Shown here: positions 47,186 through 58,462 of the stretch, one piece after another
Position numbering within the stretch: the first letter of the stretch is position 1
Layout: every line of letters starts with the position of its first letter
Assembly: GCA_025200525.1 (NCBI GenBank)
Contig: CM045758.1
Coordinates: 194,034,463 to 194,098,462, forward strand
Length of the DNA stretch: 64,000 bases
Direction: 5' to 3'
Origin: Camellia lanceoleosa
Taxonomy: Eukaryota; Streptophyta; Magnoliopsida; Ericales; Theaceae
Notes under the pieces: generated by a model
The model's input: the letters and a program-made list of their open reading frames with translations, nothing else
Database searches by the model: none
Told to the model about the DNA's origin: nothing
Program-made: the position numbers and the translations under genes

Positions 47186-47256
47186 ACTTCCTTTTAACCC
47201 CATCCATACACGTGTCTATAAATACAATAATGGACGGCCTAGATCAGTGGGAGGGG

Positions 47257-47282
47257 GGCGCTGGTAATATTAATACAGCGCC
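47257..47282 (-). other. Viral origin hairpin, copy A
   Basis: Stem GGCGCTG/CAGCGCC (7 bp) around a 12-base loop. On the minus strand the loop holds the geminivirus nonanucleotide TAATATTAC (47264-47272), where Rep nicks to start rolling-circle replication. The strand is the coat-protein-sense strand, as expected. Confidence 0.92.
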
Positions 47283-47378
47283 ACCCTAGTCATACCACTC
47301 AAACTATTCACATCGGATTTTTTAACTAATAGAGAAGCCTTGTATGGCTGGTGTGAGTTCACTGTTTACCACTACAAA

Positions 47379-48525
47379 ATGCCTCGCCAAGCCTTTTTCC
47401 GTTTTTATACCAAAAATGTTTTCCTCACCTACCCACAATGCCCATGCCCAAAAGAACAACTCTTGGAACTCCTTCAATCCTTAGTCCAACTAGCCTGTAA
47501 GCCATACTACATACTTGTCGCAAGAAAGCTCCACAAAGATAGAAACCCTCACATTCATGCCATGGTTCAATGCACAAAGAAGATCCAAACTACCAACCTG
47601 AGATTTTTCGATCTCACCGGAACCAACGGCATAATCTATCATCCAAATATAGAAAAACTCCACTCTCTGACAGCAAATCGATAGTATATACAGAAAGGAG
47701 GCGACATCGTAGAATGGAAAGAATTTTTATCGAAGGGAAAAGTCCTTCGAAGAACAGAGACGAACTCTAGAGGGGTATACTTGTAGAAGCAGAAATGAAA
47801 GAACAATTCTTTGCACTGTGCAAAGAAAGATATCCTACCGATTACCTCACAAAATACCCCCAATTAAAAACATTTTCGAGGCATCAATACAAAAGAGAGA
47901 GGCTCCCATATACTAGCACCTTTAATTCATTTCCTTTATTAAATGAAGAAGCAAAAGAATGGGCAAAAAATAATATTTTGTTTGTAAGTCGAAATTTTGT
48001 ACAATACGAGTTATGTCAAAATTGTTGTCTCTCCGTTTAAAGGAAAGACGACTGGATTAGATTAGGGATACACAAAAATAATATCAATAATTTATATACT
48101 GACGAATAACTCTCCTCTTCCTCTGATAACAGGAACCAAAACAACGGCCCATCCACCCAATCTCTCTCTACCTCGAAGGACCCTCAAGAATAGGAAAAAC
48201 CGCCTGGGCTAGAAGTCTCGAACGACACAATTACTTTTCCGACAGAATAAGCTTCAAGAACTACGATCAAGACGCCGTCTACAACGTCGTAGACGACATC
48301 AAATACTCAACAGTCCCTACCGAATTAATGAAAAATTTAGTAGGTTGCCAAAAAGACTTCTATGTATTTGTTAAATTCCAACCAAATCTCACTATTAGAG
48401 GTGGAATTCCTTGTATTATACTAACTAATGGGGATAGTAGTTGGTTAGATGCAATGTCCCCAAAAATGAGAGAATGATTTGATGTTAATGTAACCACTAT
48501 CAAGATTAATGAAAAAATTTATTAG
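47379..48525 (+). pseudogene. Geminivirus Rep, copy A
   Basis: Starts MPRQAFFRFY at ATG 47379; an in-frame ATG at 47340 is upstream. Motif I is FLTYPQC, motif II HIHAMVQ, motif III YIQKGGD (catalytic Tyr near 47686). The helicase part has Walker A GPSRIGKT, Walker B-like NVVDDI and ILTNGDSSW. A stop sits just before motif III (near 47683), a one-base loss lies near 47720 relative to copies B-D, and more stops follow. A GTAAGT at 47984 and an AG at 48131 define a 149-nt phase-0 intron joining the two halves in one frame. Rep nicks and unwinds viral DNA. This copy is the only one with the full helicase half in the window. Confidence 0.85.
47984..48132 (+). other. Candidate Rep intron, copy A
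   Basis: Donor GTAAGT, acceptor ACAG, 149 bases, phase 0 on both sides. The Walker A frame downstream is reached only by removing it. In copy D the corresponding interval (63823-63971) is also 149 bases. Reading through instead gives an alternative C-terminus, as for RepA. Confidence 0.6.
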
Positions 48526-48586
48526 TTTTATTTATGAAACCACTCAAACTTTTATTTACTTACTACATTTCCCTTATCATCAACTA

Positions 48587-51500
48587 TTACATTTGAGTCA
48601 CATCACTATTTTTTACACTCATTATTACATTTCGTAAAACATCAGAAAATTTTGCTCGATCCATAACAACTAATACTCTAAGATCAACTTCTTCTTTGCT
48701 AATACCAGCCTCCGAAATCGACGGACCATGATCAATATCACTAGTTCCATCACCACCTTTGCGTACATCAATCTTAAACAAACTCAGACGACCTCTGCAT
48801 TCAGGAATAACTAAACCACTTTCCCCCAAACCTCCTTACAACAAATCTCTTCACCTCTTCGGCAAACCCACAGACTTAGTTTGTGTCAGAATCGGAATGG
48901 CCTTCGTTGGAGGACAATGCCAAACATCAACATTTTCATTATTATATTTTTTAGATAACACAACAATAGATGGGGTCCTCATTTGTGAATTTTCTGGCAT
49001 GTCACTCGTAGAATACTTCAGATAGCCCTTCATTTTACAATACGTAATCCCCCTTTTAATATTCAAATTTTCAAGTTAATACTTCACCATTCATGGCACC
49101 TGTATGTCGTTAATTGAACAATAACCATTCCCATAATAAACTAACTAGCATTGAAAATCTATTGGGAAAAGAAACTGTCACGATCCAAACCCGCCCCTAA
49201 GGGTTTAGCATCGTAACCGGCCAGTAATCCGTGATTACCGAAGGCCTGAATAACAATAATAACAGTAATACAATATAAAAGGGACTGGCGGAAGCCAAAC
49301 AGTAATAACAGGATATCCAATGAGCTGTGAAAACCTGAATAGAAAAAGACTTTTATGGACTAATCCACATTCATAACCATAAACATATATACATATCAGA
49401 TACACATAACATACGGGTTAGGGATCCAATCCCTTCAACATAACTGTACAATCAAGTCTTAAACATTCGATACATAACAGAGACAAAAGGGTGAATCTGA
49501 AACACCCCCAAAATAGCCTTGGCTCGAGTAGACTCGAAACCTCGAAGTGAGGCACAACGGTTGGCTGGACAAAACATAAGCTTAACTCGACGCTTCTAGC
49601 TTCTAGTTTCAGTCTGGTGCCTGGCCACCTACATACATATATAAACTGTGAGCTAAAGCCCAGTGAATAACAAATGCATAAAGGGGTTAAGAATGAATGT
49701 CCTTTCAGTAATTAAAACAGTTAATTACATCTGTAGATCAGTTATTCAATCAGTGACTCATAGTTCATGTCATAACAGTCGTTTAGAAACCATAGCAATC
49801 ATAGGTGGTACATCCAATAGCGAGCGGTAATAGACAAGAGTCCTTAGACCTTAATGGCCATCAAAGCGATGTGAAGAGTAATTCCAAACATTGGAACTGA
49901 CAGAGATATTAGTAACAGTAGCAGTAACAGTAACCATAACAGTAATAGTAAGTTGCTATGGATGCCACGAGTAGAGCTCATAAAATAGGACAAACATTCA
50001 TTCAGTAAACAATGTCACTTCAGAGAGCAGTGCAGTCGATCGTTCAAAAAATAATTATAATTGAACATATCTTTACAACATTGTTACTCACAGATTACTG
50101 GGCTATAGGCAAGCTAATCAGCGCACTCAGGTGCCAACCCTACACAGTTGCAGAATGAACATACACTAAATTACATACTCGGGATTAATAACTTAGCCCC
50201 TAACTTGACTTGGTGTGGTTCTATAACATTGTCCTCATTATGATGCTTTAAACATGGCTTAGGAATGCCTAGGATGGAATGAGGATGCAAAAATGTAATT
50301 AACAATATTTTTCAAAACTTGCTGAAAACAGGGATCTCGCTCGAGCGTAGCTTTCTCCGCTCGAACGAGCTTACCAAATGAGAGAGGTCGCTCGAGTGTA
50401 GACTCCCTCGCTCGAGCGATCTGCAAAAGTGTAAAAAGTACTGGTTGTTGAAATTTCCCGCTCGATGCTCATTCGAGCGTGAGACATAGTTTCTCGCTCG
50501 AGCGTAGGTCTCGTCGCTCGAGCGTACGTCTGCACACACAAAAACCTGAGAGCTTGCAATTTACGCTCGAGCCAGCATTCCGTTGCTCGAGCGAAAGTCT
50601 GAAAACAAAAGTAGTTGCTCGAGCATGGAATCCTTCGCTCAAGTGAGGAAGCCAAATTCTGGGTTTTCTAGATTTGCTCCTAAAGCTCAAACCATGGATC
50701 AAACATTTCAAAACTCATCATTTTGGGCCAATTTTCTGGAAAACACTTAGAAACTCATAATACAACATGATTTAAAGACCATTTCATAAAATCAAAGCCC
50801 AAAAGTATACCAATTGAACACAAATTCAACCCAAAATTCAAGAACATGATGTGATTATGCCATGCATGCATTTATTTGAATTCATAGCTTCCAATACATG
50901 ATCCAAAGAGACATTCTTTTCAAAAACATGATGAATTCTTAGATTACAACTATAATCTAGACATGCATGGAAAAATTTCATGAAAACAACTTCAAAATTC
51001 CATGGTATGGACATGCATGCATAAATTCACTAGACTTCCTTAAATTCTAGCTCAATTAACCCATGACCTCACCTATTTCATATACATACAAGTTCTAGAT
51101 GGCTCAAAAATAAGATTAAAAGGTTAAGCTCTTAGCTAGGCTTCTCAATCAAACTTCACCTAAGCTAAAACCTTGAGCAATGTAGACAAGTCTCCAAAAT
51201 TTCCTTCAATTTCCTCTCAAAATCAAGCAATTCTCTAATTGAATTCAATTTTCCCCCATTCTCCCTCTCTCTCTCTCACGGTTTGGGTCTTGAGGATGGA
51301 AAAATGGTGTCATCAAAAAGATGAAATCAAACAAATGGCCTTGTAAACGCCCACTAATGGCAATTGTGTAATAAACTCAAGCTAATGTAATTTAACATTA
51401 TTTATTCCAATTTAATAATTTCAAATCAAATTTTAATTAAACCTACCATAAAATCATATAAATCCTAATTAGCATATAACACTAATCAATTTTTGAATTG

Positions 51501-51919
51501 GTTGCCGATAAGGCTTTCAATTCGCAATTCGAAATTAAAACATGAACAGATCATTCTGTAACAAACAGATAAAAATACAATTAAAACAACACACTCATGC
51601 AATCAGTTTAGGAGTTCATCTTAATCAATTACTTATCATGCTCAATCACAAATTAACGCTAATCAAAGGTGAGGATTGTCACAGAAACCACGCCTGGTAA
51701 TGAAATTACCATCTAACCTCCGATGATAAACATTTACTCTGACCAACCTACTGGTATTAGATGTGCAAATGGGGGGAATATTTTATCAACCTTAATACTC
51801 TTTTGTTTGTATTTTAACCTCAACTATGAAAATAAATTAGGCAACGCAAGTTCAATACAACTGAAATCACTTGCTGAAACACCTTCAACAACACCCATTT
51901 TTATATCGTCCACCTCCAT
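48587..51919 (-). pseudogene. BC1-like movement protein, copy B, split by a solo LTR
   Basis: It begins at ATG 51919 and ends at a TAA at 48587. Without the 2513-bp insertion it is about 820 bases (about 273 codons), close to geminivirus movement proteins of about 280-300. The middle reads KMKGYLKYSTSDMPENS and RTPSIVVLSKKYNNENVDVW, resembling the conserved region of begomovirus BC1. The C-terminal 80 codons (48587-48829) are open: MGESGLVIPECRGRLSLF ... DVLRNVIMSVKNSD. Several stops and frame changes occur. In begomoviruses such a gene is on the second component; here it shares a unit with Rep and coat protein, as in citlodaviruses. Confidence 0.68.
49176..51683 (-). mobile_element. Solo LTR of a chromovirus-like element
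   Basis: 2508 bp in reverse orientation, starting TGTCACGATCCAAACCCG and ending GATTGTCACA, flanked by the 5-bp duplication GAAAC (49171-49175, 51684-51688). Its termini are related to the nested chromovirus LTR (reverse complement of GGGTCGTGACA). A CTCGAGCG palindrome cluster lies at 50338-50645. It has no internal region, so it arose by recombination between LTRs. ORFs inside (50312-50711) come from the palindrome cluster. Confidence 0.9.
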
Positions 51920-51962
51920 TCAAAACCTAAACATTACAAATAAGAATACATAAATTATAATT

Positions 51963-52707
51963 CTAAACAGTCTTAAAGTACATTTGACTCCTTAACGTAA
52001 TTTTGCATTCTTTTCCACTAACAGTAACAACCATTAAATATATGGCACCCTTCTGAATACTTCCAACATTTCCCAACAGCGTATCTTTGTTGTCCGCCCA
52101 AATATCAACTGAGAAGAACCGGTCCACAACTTCTATCCCATGACACACGTACTCTTTGTCCTTGCCCCAATGAGCTTGAATCTCATTTTCTTTAGCATCC
52201 AAAAACGGTCGGACTATTCAGGAACAATAATCCATGTCTCAAGATTACCCTCCCCAATTTCAATAAATATCTTGTCAAGTATGGAGACAGAATCTGACGG
52301 ACTAGTATCACTTATAACGAAAAACAATATGTGGTGGACCACAGCTTCGTCTTTAACATCTTGTCTCAATTGAACATTCCCCATTAATTTTATACCCTTA
52401 ACCAGGATCTTGTCTGATTGATGGTCACATCTCTTATTACCCAACTCAATACCATTAAGCAATCTCGCCACATATTTATTATCAAATTTAACGTCCCTTA
52501 ATTGTTCATCGTACAGCTGCAACTTCCTTACTCTCCTCTTAGTCTTCTTAATATATCAGGGAATATTCTGAACGTACCATCGGCGAACATACGCCGCCTT
52601 AAAAGGTGCACGACCATGGTAACTACGCTGATATCCACTGGCCGCCGGTGTCCTTGACCGGCGGTATGCAAGGGAGTCCGATACTGGATGCTCATTACTC
52701 TTTCCAT
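51963..52707 (-). pseudogene. Geminivirus coat protein, copy B
   Basis: Matches copy A in layout, from ATG 52707 to a stop at 51963. Lesions: one base missing near 52672 within the N-terminal basic part, a TGA near 52557, a TAG near 52217, and a frame change near 52165. The central block 52214-52522 (LLNGIELGNKRCDHQSDK) and the last 79 codons are open. It lies 43 bases upstream of the movement-protein start. Confidence 0.85.
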
Positions 52708-52957
52708 TTTTTATAAAACACTCCAAATCTTTTATCCTACAAATTCTACAGATTCTCTTACCTCTGTTAACCCTTCTGTTCAGACACCTTAGCTTTGATA
52801 ATTTTTCCCTCTGTTCCTCGTATCCACGAACAAACTTCGCCGAAGCTTACCGCCGCCTCTCCTCCCACAGTCCTATTTGCCCCATCAAAAAACGATCCAC
52901 ACACATTTGCGTGAACTACCCGTAATTCTCGAGATACTCTTCTAAGGAGTACAACAT
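52623..52957 (-). pseudogene. V2-like ORF, copy B
   Basis: Same position and start (MLYSLEEYLENYG) as copy A. A TAG occurs at codon 14, where copies A and D have CAG, and a frame change follows near 52845. A different frame gives 52767-52979, a shadow. Confidence 0.4.
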
Positions 52958-53373
52958 TGTATACCAAAACAATCAACAAAAAAAAAAGTCTAAAAATGAC
53001 GAAACAAGGTACTAGAAAACAACTTCACCACAATAGCTATCCCACTACAAAACCATATTCCTCTATACCATCAAATGTGTTATGGTACCAAATAAATAGC
53101 AAAGCTACCCCATGATTATATATAAAGATTCCCCATTCAAAATAATTCAATCACATTTATTTTCCCGTCTTTGCTTTATGTCTATCATTCTGTAAGAATA
53201 TTTACTTTACAGCTACGCAAACTACCAAAAACGCGACACGTGTATAACAATATCTAGCAAAGGAATCAAAAGTACTCACGCCACTCACATCTGGGCTCGG
53301 GTGTGGCTTCCTTTTAGCCCCATCCATACACGTGTCCATAAGTACAACAATAGACGGCCCAGATCAGCGGGAA

Positions 53374-53407
53374 GGGGGGCGCTAGTAATATTAATACAGT
53401 GCCCCCC
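53374..53407 (-). other. Viral origin hairpin, copy B
   Basis: Stem GGGGGGCGCT with AGTGCCCCCC (one G-T pair), loop with TAATATTAC on the minus strand at 53385-53393. The stem is longer than in copy A. Confidence 0.9.
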
Positions 53408-53490
53408 CCCTCACACCATTCACATCGGGTTTTTTAACTAATAAGAAGGCCTTGTACGGCTGGTGTGAGTTCACTGTTTACCACTACAAA

Positions 53491-54342
53491 ATGCCTCGCC
53501 AAGCCTCTTTCCGTTTTTATGCCGAAAATGTTTTCCTCACCTACCCACAATGTCCATGCCCAAAAGAACAACTCTTGAAACTCCTTCAATCCCTACTCCA
53601 ACTAGCCTGTCAACCATACTACATACTTATCGCAAGGGAGCTCCACGAAGATGGAAACCCTCACCTTCATACCATGGTTCAATCCACAAAGAAGATCCAA
53701 ACTACCAACCTGAGATTTTTCAACCTCACAGGAACCAACGGGAGGATCTATTATCCAAATATAGGAAAACTTCATTCTCTAACAGCAAGTCAACCGTACA
53801 TACGGAAAGGGGGCGACATCGTAGAATAGGGAGAATTTTCATCGAAGAGGAAAAGTCTTTCGAAGAATAGAAACGAACTATGGAGGGGAATACTTGCAGA
53901 AGCAGAAACGGATGAACAATTCTTTGCACTCTGTAAAGAAAGATGTCCCACTGATTACATCACAAAATAGCCCCAATTAAAAACATTTTCGAGGGATCAT
54001 TACAAAAGAAAGAGGCCCCCATATATTAGCCCTTTTAATTCATTTCCTTTCTTAAATGAAGAAGTAAAAATATGGGCATAAAATAATATTTTGTTTGTAA
54101 GTCAAAATTTTGTACAACACGAGTTATGTCAAAATTACTATCTCTCCGTTTGGAGAGAAGGCGACTGGATTAGATTAGGGATATATAAAAATAATGTCAA
54201 CAATTTATATATTAATGAAAAACTCTCCTCCTCCTCTAATAAAGGGAACAAGAACAGCGGCCCATCTACCCGTTATCCCTCTACCTCGAAGGATCCTTAA
54301 GAATAGGCAAAACCACCTAGGCCAAAAGTCTCAACGACACAA
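53491..54342 (+). pseudogene. Geminivirus Rep, copy B, truncated after Walker A
   Basis: It starts MPRQASFRFY; motif I FLTYPQC, motif II HLHTMVQ, motif III YIRKGGD. Codons 1-112 are open, then a TAG replaces a Trp codon near 53826, with more stops near 53968 and 54079. A GTAAGT donor is at 54097. The unspliced frame runs to 54300 (SVWREGDWIRLGIYK). Helicase sequence ends about 35 bases past Walker A, where the copy is joined to intergenic region of copy C at about 54340. Confidence 0.85.
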
Positions 54343-54344
54343 TA
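54337..54344. other. Deletion junction Rep-B / intergenic region C
   Basis: Sequence is Rep-like up to CACAAT and intergenic-like from the same CACAAT, since Rep copy A has GACACAATTAC and the intergenic region of copy D has CCACAATAGC. The 6-base shared sequence marks a microhomology junction that removed about 2.3 kb of a unit. Confidence 0.7.
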
Positions 54345-54646
54345 GCTATCTCACTGCAAAAGCATATTCATCTATACCATCAAATGTGCTCTGGTACCAA
54401 ATAAATAGGAAAACAAAATAATTCAAACATATTTATTTTCCCGTCTTTGCTTTATGTCTATCATTTTGTAAGAATATTTTCTTTACAAGCACGCAAACCA
54501 CCAGAAACGCGACACGTGTATCGCACTATCCGGCTAAGGAATCAAAAGTATTCACACCACTCATACTTGGGCCCGGGTGTGACTTCATCTTAACCCCATC
54601 CATACAAGTGTCCATAAGTACAACAATGGATGGCCCAGATCAGCGG
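54345..54646. other. Viral intergenic region, copy C (5' of insertion)
   Basis: Collinear with 47000-47250 of copy A and 62760-63095 of copy D. It includes the palindrome near 54566 (GGGCCCGGGTGTG) and ends with AGCGG, the target duplication of the LTR element. Confidence 0.75.
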
Positions 54647-56608
54647 TGTCACGACCCAAACCCGCGCCCGAGAAGGTTGGTATCGTAACTGGCCAGTAAT
54701 TTTAGATTACCACAGGTCTTTCCGTACAAAACATAAATAATCAGGGCTTGCGGAAGCGAAAACAAAGAAACTAATAGTCCAAAGAGCTGTGTATTTATAT
54801 GAACAAATATTTACATGCCAAAAATGTTAATTTACCCACTTACATACATAACATGCAACCAAAAGATCATATACAAAACATAGGCTCACGCCACAGCTAT
54901 ACAACCAAAAACAAAGCTCGTACAGCCTTCCAGGCCTAGCCCTAACTCGGAGGCACCAAAACACCAGGTAGGCTTCAAAACGGCGGCTCGGCTCGAACTC
55001 CACCTAGGCTTGACTCCCAGAATGCTCACCTATAAATACATATATACAAACAATGAGCTAAAGCTCAGCAAGTAACATTAAAGTAAAGGGGGTAGTGAAC
55101 GAAGTCCAACTTTTCATAAATCCGTAATAAATCAATCATAATCATAATTATAATCATCATAAAACATACATAATAGCATACTCCACAGAACATAACATTT
55201 GTCATCCAACGACTACAGTAACCGGTCCCGGACACCGATTAAACACATACCGAGATCTCGTAACTAGTCATGAGCCTACATTTTCATGCCGTCCCCCATG
55301 ACTTCAAACTATCCGTGGATGCCATACTAGATTCGCAAATAGGACATTCGTTCACAGAAAACATTATCATTTCAAAATCATACATAACATAGCACTTTGA
55401 AACATAGTTCATAATAACATATCTTTACAGAAATGTTACTCACAGTGGGTTTCCAAAACCGGTTGCACGGTCTTCGCGTTTTGACCTGCAAATACCATCA
55501 TTAATAACACAATTCCTTAATACACATCGTCATAGAACCAAATAGTTCATGCCATACTATTCTTTCTTAACTCTATTCCATGTTCATAAGATGCTAAACG
55601 ATACAAATAACATGTGAAAATCAAGTAATTCATGCCATATATGAACTGAATGCAACTTCCAAAATTTTCTTGAAAATAAGTCCCCCGCTCGAGCGCCACT
55701 TTGTCCGCTCGAGCGGACTGTACAATTTTCCAAAACTGCTGGGAGGTCGATTTTCATGCTCGAGCGGGAGTACCTCCGCTCGAGCGGACCATGCAAAATC
55801 CGAAATTCTGAACTTTTCCAAAGCTTTAACCTTTCCTTTATCAAAAACAACTTTAAAATGATGGAAACCAAGCCCCAAAACACTTGAAAACCACTTGATT
55901 TAGACCTTACAACTTCTCAACAAAACCCACATGCATCATATACAAGATCAAACCATGAATTGAGGTGAATAATCATAACTATGCATATAAAAGCTTCATT
56001 TCTTCATATCCATGGAGGTTCTCCCTCAAATACCAAATATAAACATAAATCATCAATTTATGCCATATATGCTCAAATTAAACATATTTTCTCTTCAATC
56101 CACTTATTTACCATGAGGTCATGCATGAATCAACCTTATTTCAAGAAATTAGAGAGGTATTCTTACCTTGATTGCTTAAATGAAGAAGATAAACTGATTT
56201 CCCTTTTCTTTACTCTTCTTCCTCCCTTGGTTCTCTCTTCCATGAATTCTTCTCTCTCTCTCTCTTTCTAGATTTTTCTTCTCTTGTTTTTTTGAGTCAA
56301 GCAATGGGTCAATATCCTTATCTTAAAGCATATATATATAATTGTGCCATAATCTTGAGCCAAACAAGGCTTTACGAATCAGACGAAATTCAGTCCTCAA
56401 TTTATTGTCCCAAATGGTTCTAAAAATTCCCGGTATCACATAGGCGTGTTCAATTTCATTTTCTGATCCCATTATGGTCATCAATTTCAGTTCCAAAGTT
56501 ATAGTTCCAACAGATATTTTTCCAATTCAAACAGATATTCTTCAATTAATTCGCATAAACTCATAATTAATTACTGATAAATATGACACATGTTTTGGGG
56601 TCATTACA
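54647..56608 (-). repeat. 3' LTR (left) of gag-only element
   Basis: 1962 bp. It contains CTCGAGCG palindromes at about 55686-55785 and a CTCTCTCTCTCT run near 56252. The short ORFs at 55584-55883 are products of the palindrome region. Confidence 0.88.
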
Positions 56609-56621
56609 CTCTCCTCACCTT
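56609..56621 (-). promoter_or_regulatory. Polypurine tract of gag-only element
   Basis: On the minus strand AAGGTGAGGAGAG directly precedes the 3' LTR. Confidence 0.7.
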
Positions 56622-56999
56622 AAGAAGTTTGGTCCTCCAAACTTTACTTATCCTGGTATAATCTCACTCAGAAATCTTGATCATATATGATTGTTCATTC
56701 CGGAGCCATTGAATAATTCACAAGGTGTCATCACACAAAGAGGACAACTCGACGGTTCTATTCCGTTATTCAACATGATAAGGTAGTTCGTATGTCCATT
56801 CCATAACAATGAAGACAGTATCATAGCAGTCAAACACATAATGAACATATTTTACATATACTGAAGTCATCTAACAAGTTCCATAGCATTCAATTCAAAG
56901 GTAGTAACGTAGATATAACAATCCATAGCAAAGGTAATAGCAAAGGTAAATTTGTTCCATCATAGTCATAGTCAATTTGTTTCATGTCGTTCACATTCA

Positions 57000-58248
57000 A
57001 TTGGTGTCACATAATTTACGTATGATTTGTTCCGTCCCATTCACATATTCTACAATTTCCCATCGCATAGGTAACATAGCCAACATAACAATAGATAGGA
57101 AAATCATACCTGCATTCGCTTTTCCAGTAGTCTGTGTCTTTTCTGAAACTAGGGTGAAAACCCTTCCTTGCCTCAATGTATTCCCCTCAGGAGTAGCTGT
57201 TACGGTTGTCTTTGGTGTCATTGTTGAGTTAACTCCACTAGTAATGGGTCTTTCATTTCTTGAGTAAACTTGTGGACAAGCTTTGGCTATGTGTCCTTTC
57301 TGTCCGCATTTGTAACAAACTCCAGATCCACGCCAACAAATACCCCAATGTTGCTTCACACACTCCTTACAAGTAGGCATGCCCACACTTCCACTACTTC
57401 CCTTCTTTATATTCTCACTAATACCTGAAGTCAAATTCTCATTCACAGAGCCCATGGATTCACTAAATGTTTTTACTTTCTATTTTTTGAATTTCTTACT
57501 TTCTGCTTCGATCATTGCTGTTAGCTTGCACATTTTCAAGGTAGCAATATTTGTTTCAGCCATCAAGGCTCTGTCAAGTACATCAACATACTTTTCTAAT
57601 TTCAACACATTCACCCTGTCAAGTACCTCAACATGTAAGCCACCCTCAAATTTCCTTGCTTTCTTGTATTCTGTATCAATCATATGTGGAGCATAACGGG
57701 CTAATTCAGTAAATTTCGCTTCGTACTCCGCTACTGACATAGTACCTTGCTTCAACTGTTCAAATTCAGATATTTTCCTGTCTTGCATGCATTGTGGAAA
57801 ATTTTTTCATAAAACATTCCTTTGAATCGATCCCATGTTAAGTCCCTATGCTCACCTCGTACGAGCATCCACCATCTTCGAGCTTCTTCTGTCAGAGTAA
57901 ACGTTGCTAACAAAACTTTATAGACATCTGTACACGGAAACACTTCAAAAATCTTTTCAGTTTCAAGTACCCATGCCTCCGTTTTAATGGTTCAATTCCC
58001 CCTGCGAATTCCGGTGGTTTAAGTTTCTTGTATTTCTGTGTCAAAGTGATAACATCATCATTATTAATCGGTTCCATTTGCACAAGTGGCGGAGGAGGAG
58101 GCGGAAATGGTTGTCTCTATTGTTGTTGGTTTTGTTCTTGTTGTTGTCTTACCAACCCAGTTAAAGTTTCCACCATTCTTTCTAACCGATCTAGTCTAGC
58201 ATTAGAAGATTTTGTCTCATCTACATTCCTTGCATTAGTGTTCTCCAT
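57000..58248 (-). pseudogene. Gag of gag-only element
   Basis: From ATG 58248 (MENTNARNVDETKSSN), then TLTGLVRQQQEQNQQQ and a TAG. Frame changes follow, with EEARRWWMLVRGEH (about 57890-57850), then the open block 57788-57480 (EFEQLKQGTMSVAEYEAKF, ARYAPHMID) and, after one stop, 57455-56997 with a CCHC zinc knuckle CYKCGQKGHIAKAC and a RVFTLVSEKT end. It stops where protease would start. The domain series is that of chromovirus gag. Few lesions, so it may have been active recently, using partners from an autonomous element. Confidence 0.8.
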
Positions 58249-58447
58249 TGGTCTCTAGAACCCATAGCAGATAGAATATTTCATTCTCAACATAATAGTT
58301 CCTCTGTTGTCTCATCATTTACAGTTCTAGTCTCTTTATATTCAAAAACACACGCACACATACACATATGCTCATGCCATGCTCTACTTCTTGTCTAGGA
58401 CACCCTACAGCTCTTATGGACACGTGTGTGGGTAAATTAACTCGTGC

Positions 58448-58459
58448 GCTCTGATACCA
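58448..58459 (-). promoter_or_regulatory. tRNA-Met primer binding site of gag-only element
   Basis: The plus strand reads GCTCTGATACCA, i.e. TGGTATCAGAGC on the coding strand, three bases after the 5' LTR. Identical to the site at 10386. Confidence 0.9.
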
Positions 58460-58462
58460 TTC

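Noticed and set aside
47265..47273. TAATATTAA on the plus strand as a non-canonical origin nonanucleotide
   Set aside because: The virion-sense strand is the minus strand (coat gene strand); there the loop reads TAATATTAC, the standard sequence.
47240..48540. TrAP/REn (C2/C3)-type genes as in begomoviruses
   Set aside because: No ORF downstream of or overlapping the Rep C-terminus in the right position resembles them; the absence fits a citlodavirus-like unit.
50312..50711. Overlapping minus-strand ORFs in the solo LTR
   Set aside because: Arg/Ser-rich products of the CTCGAGCG palindrome cluster.
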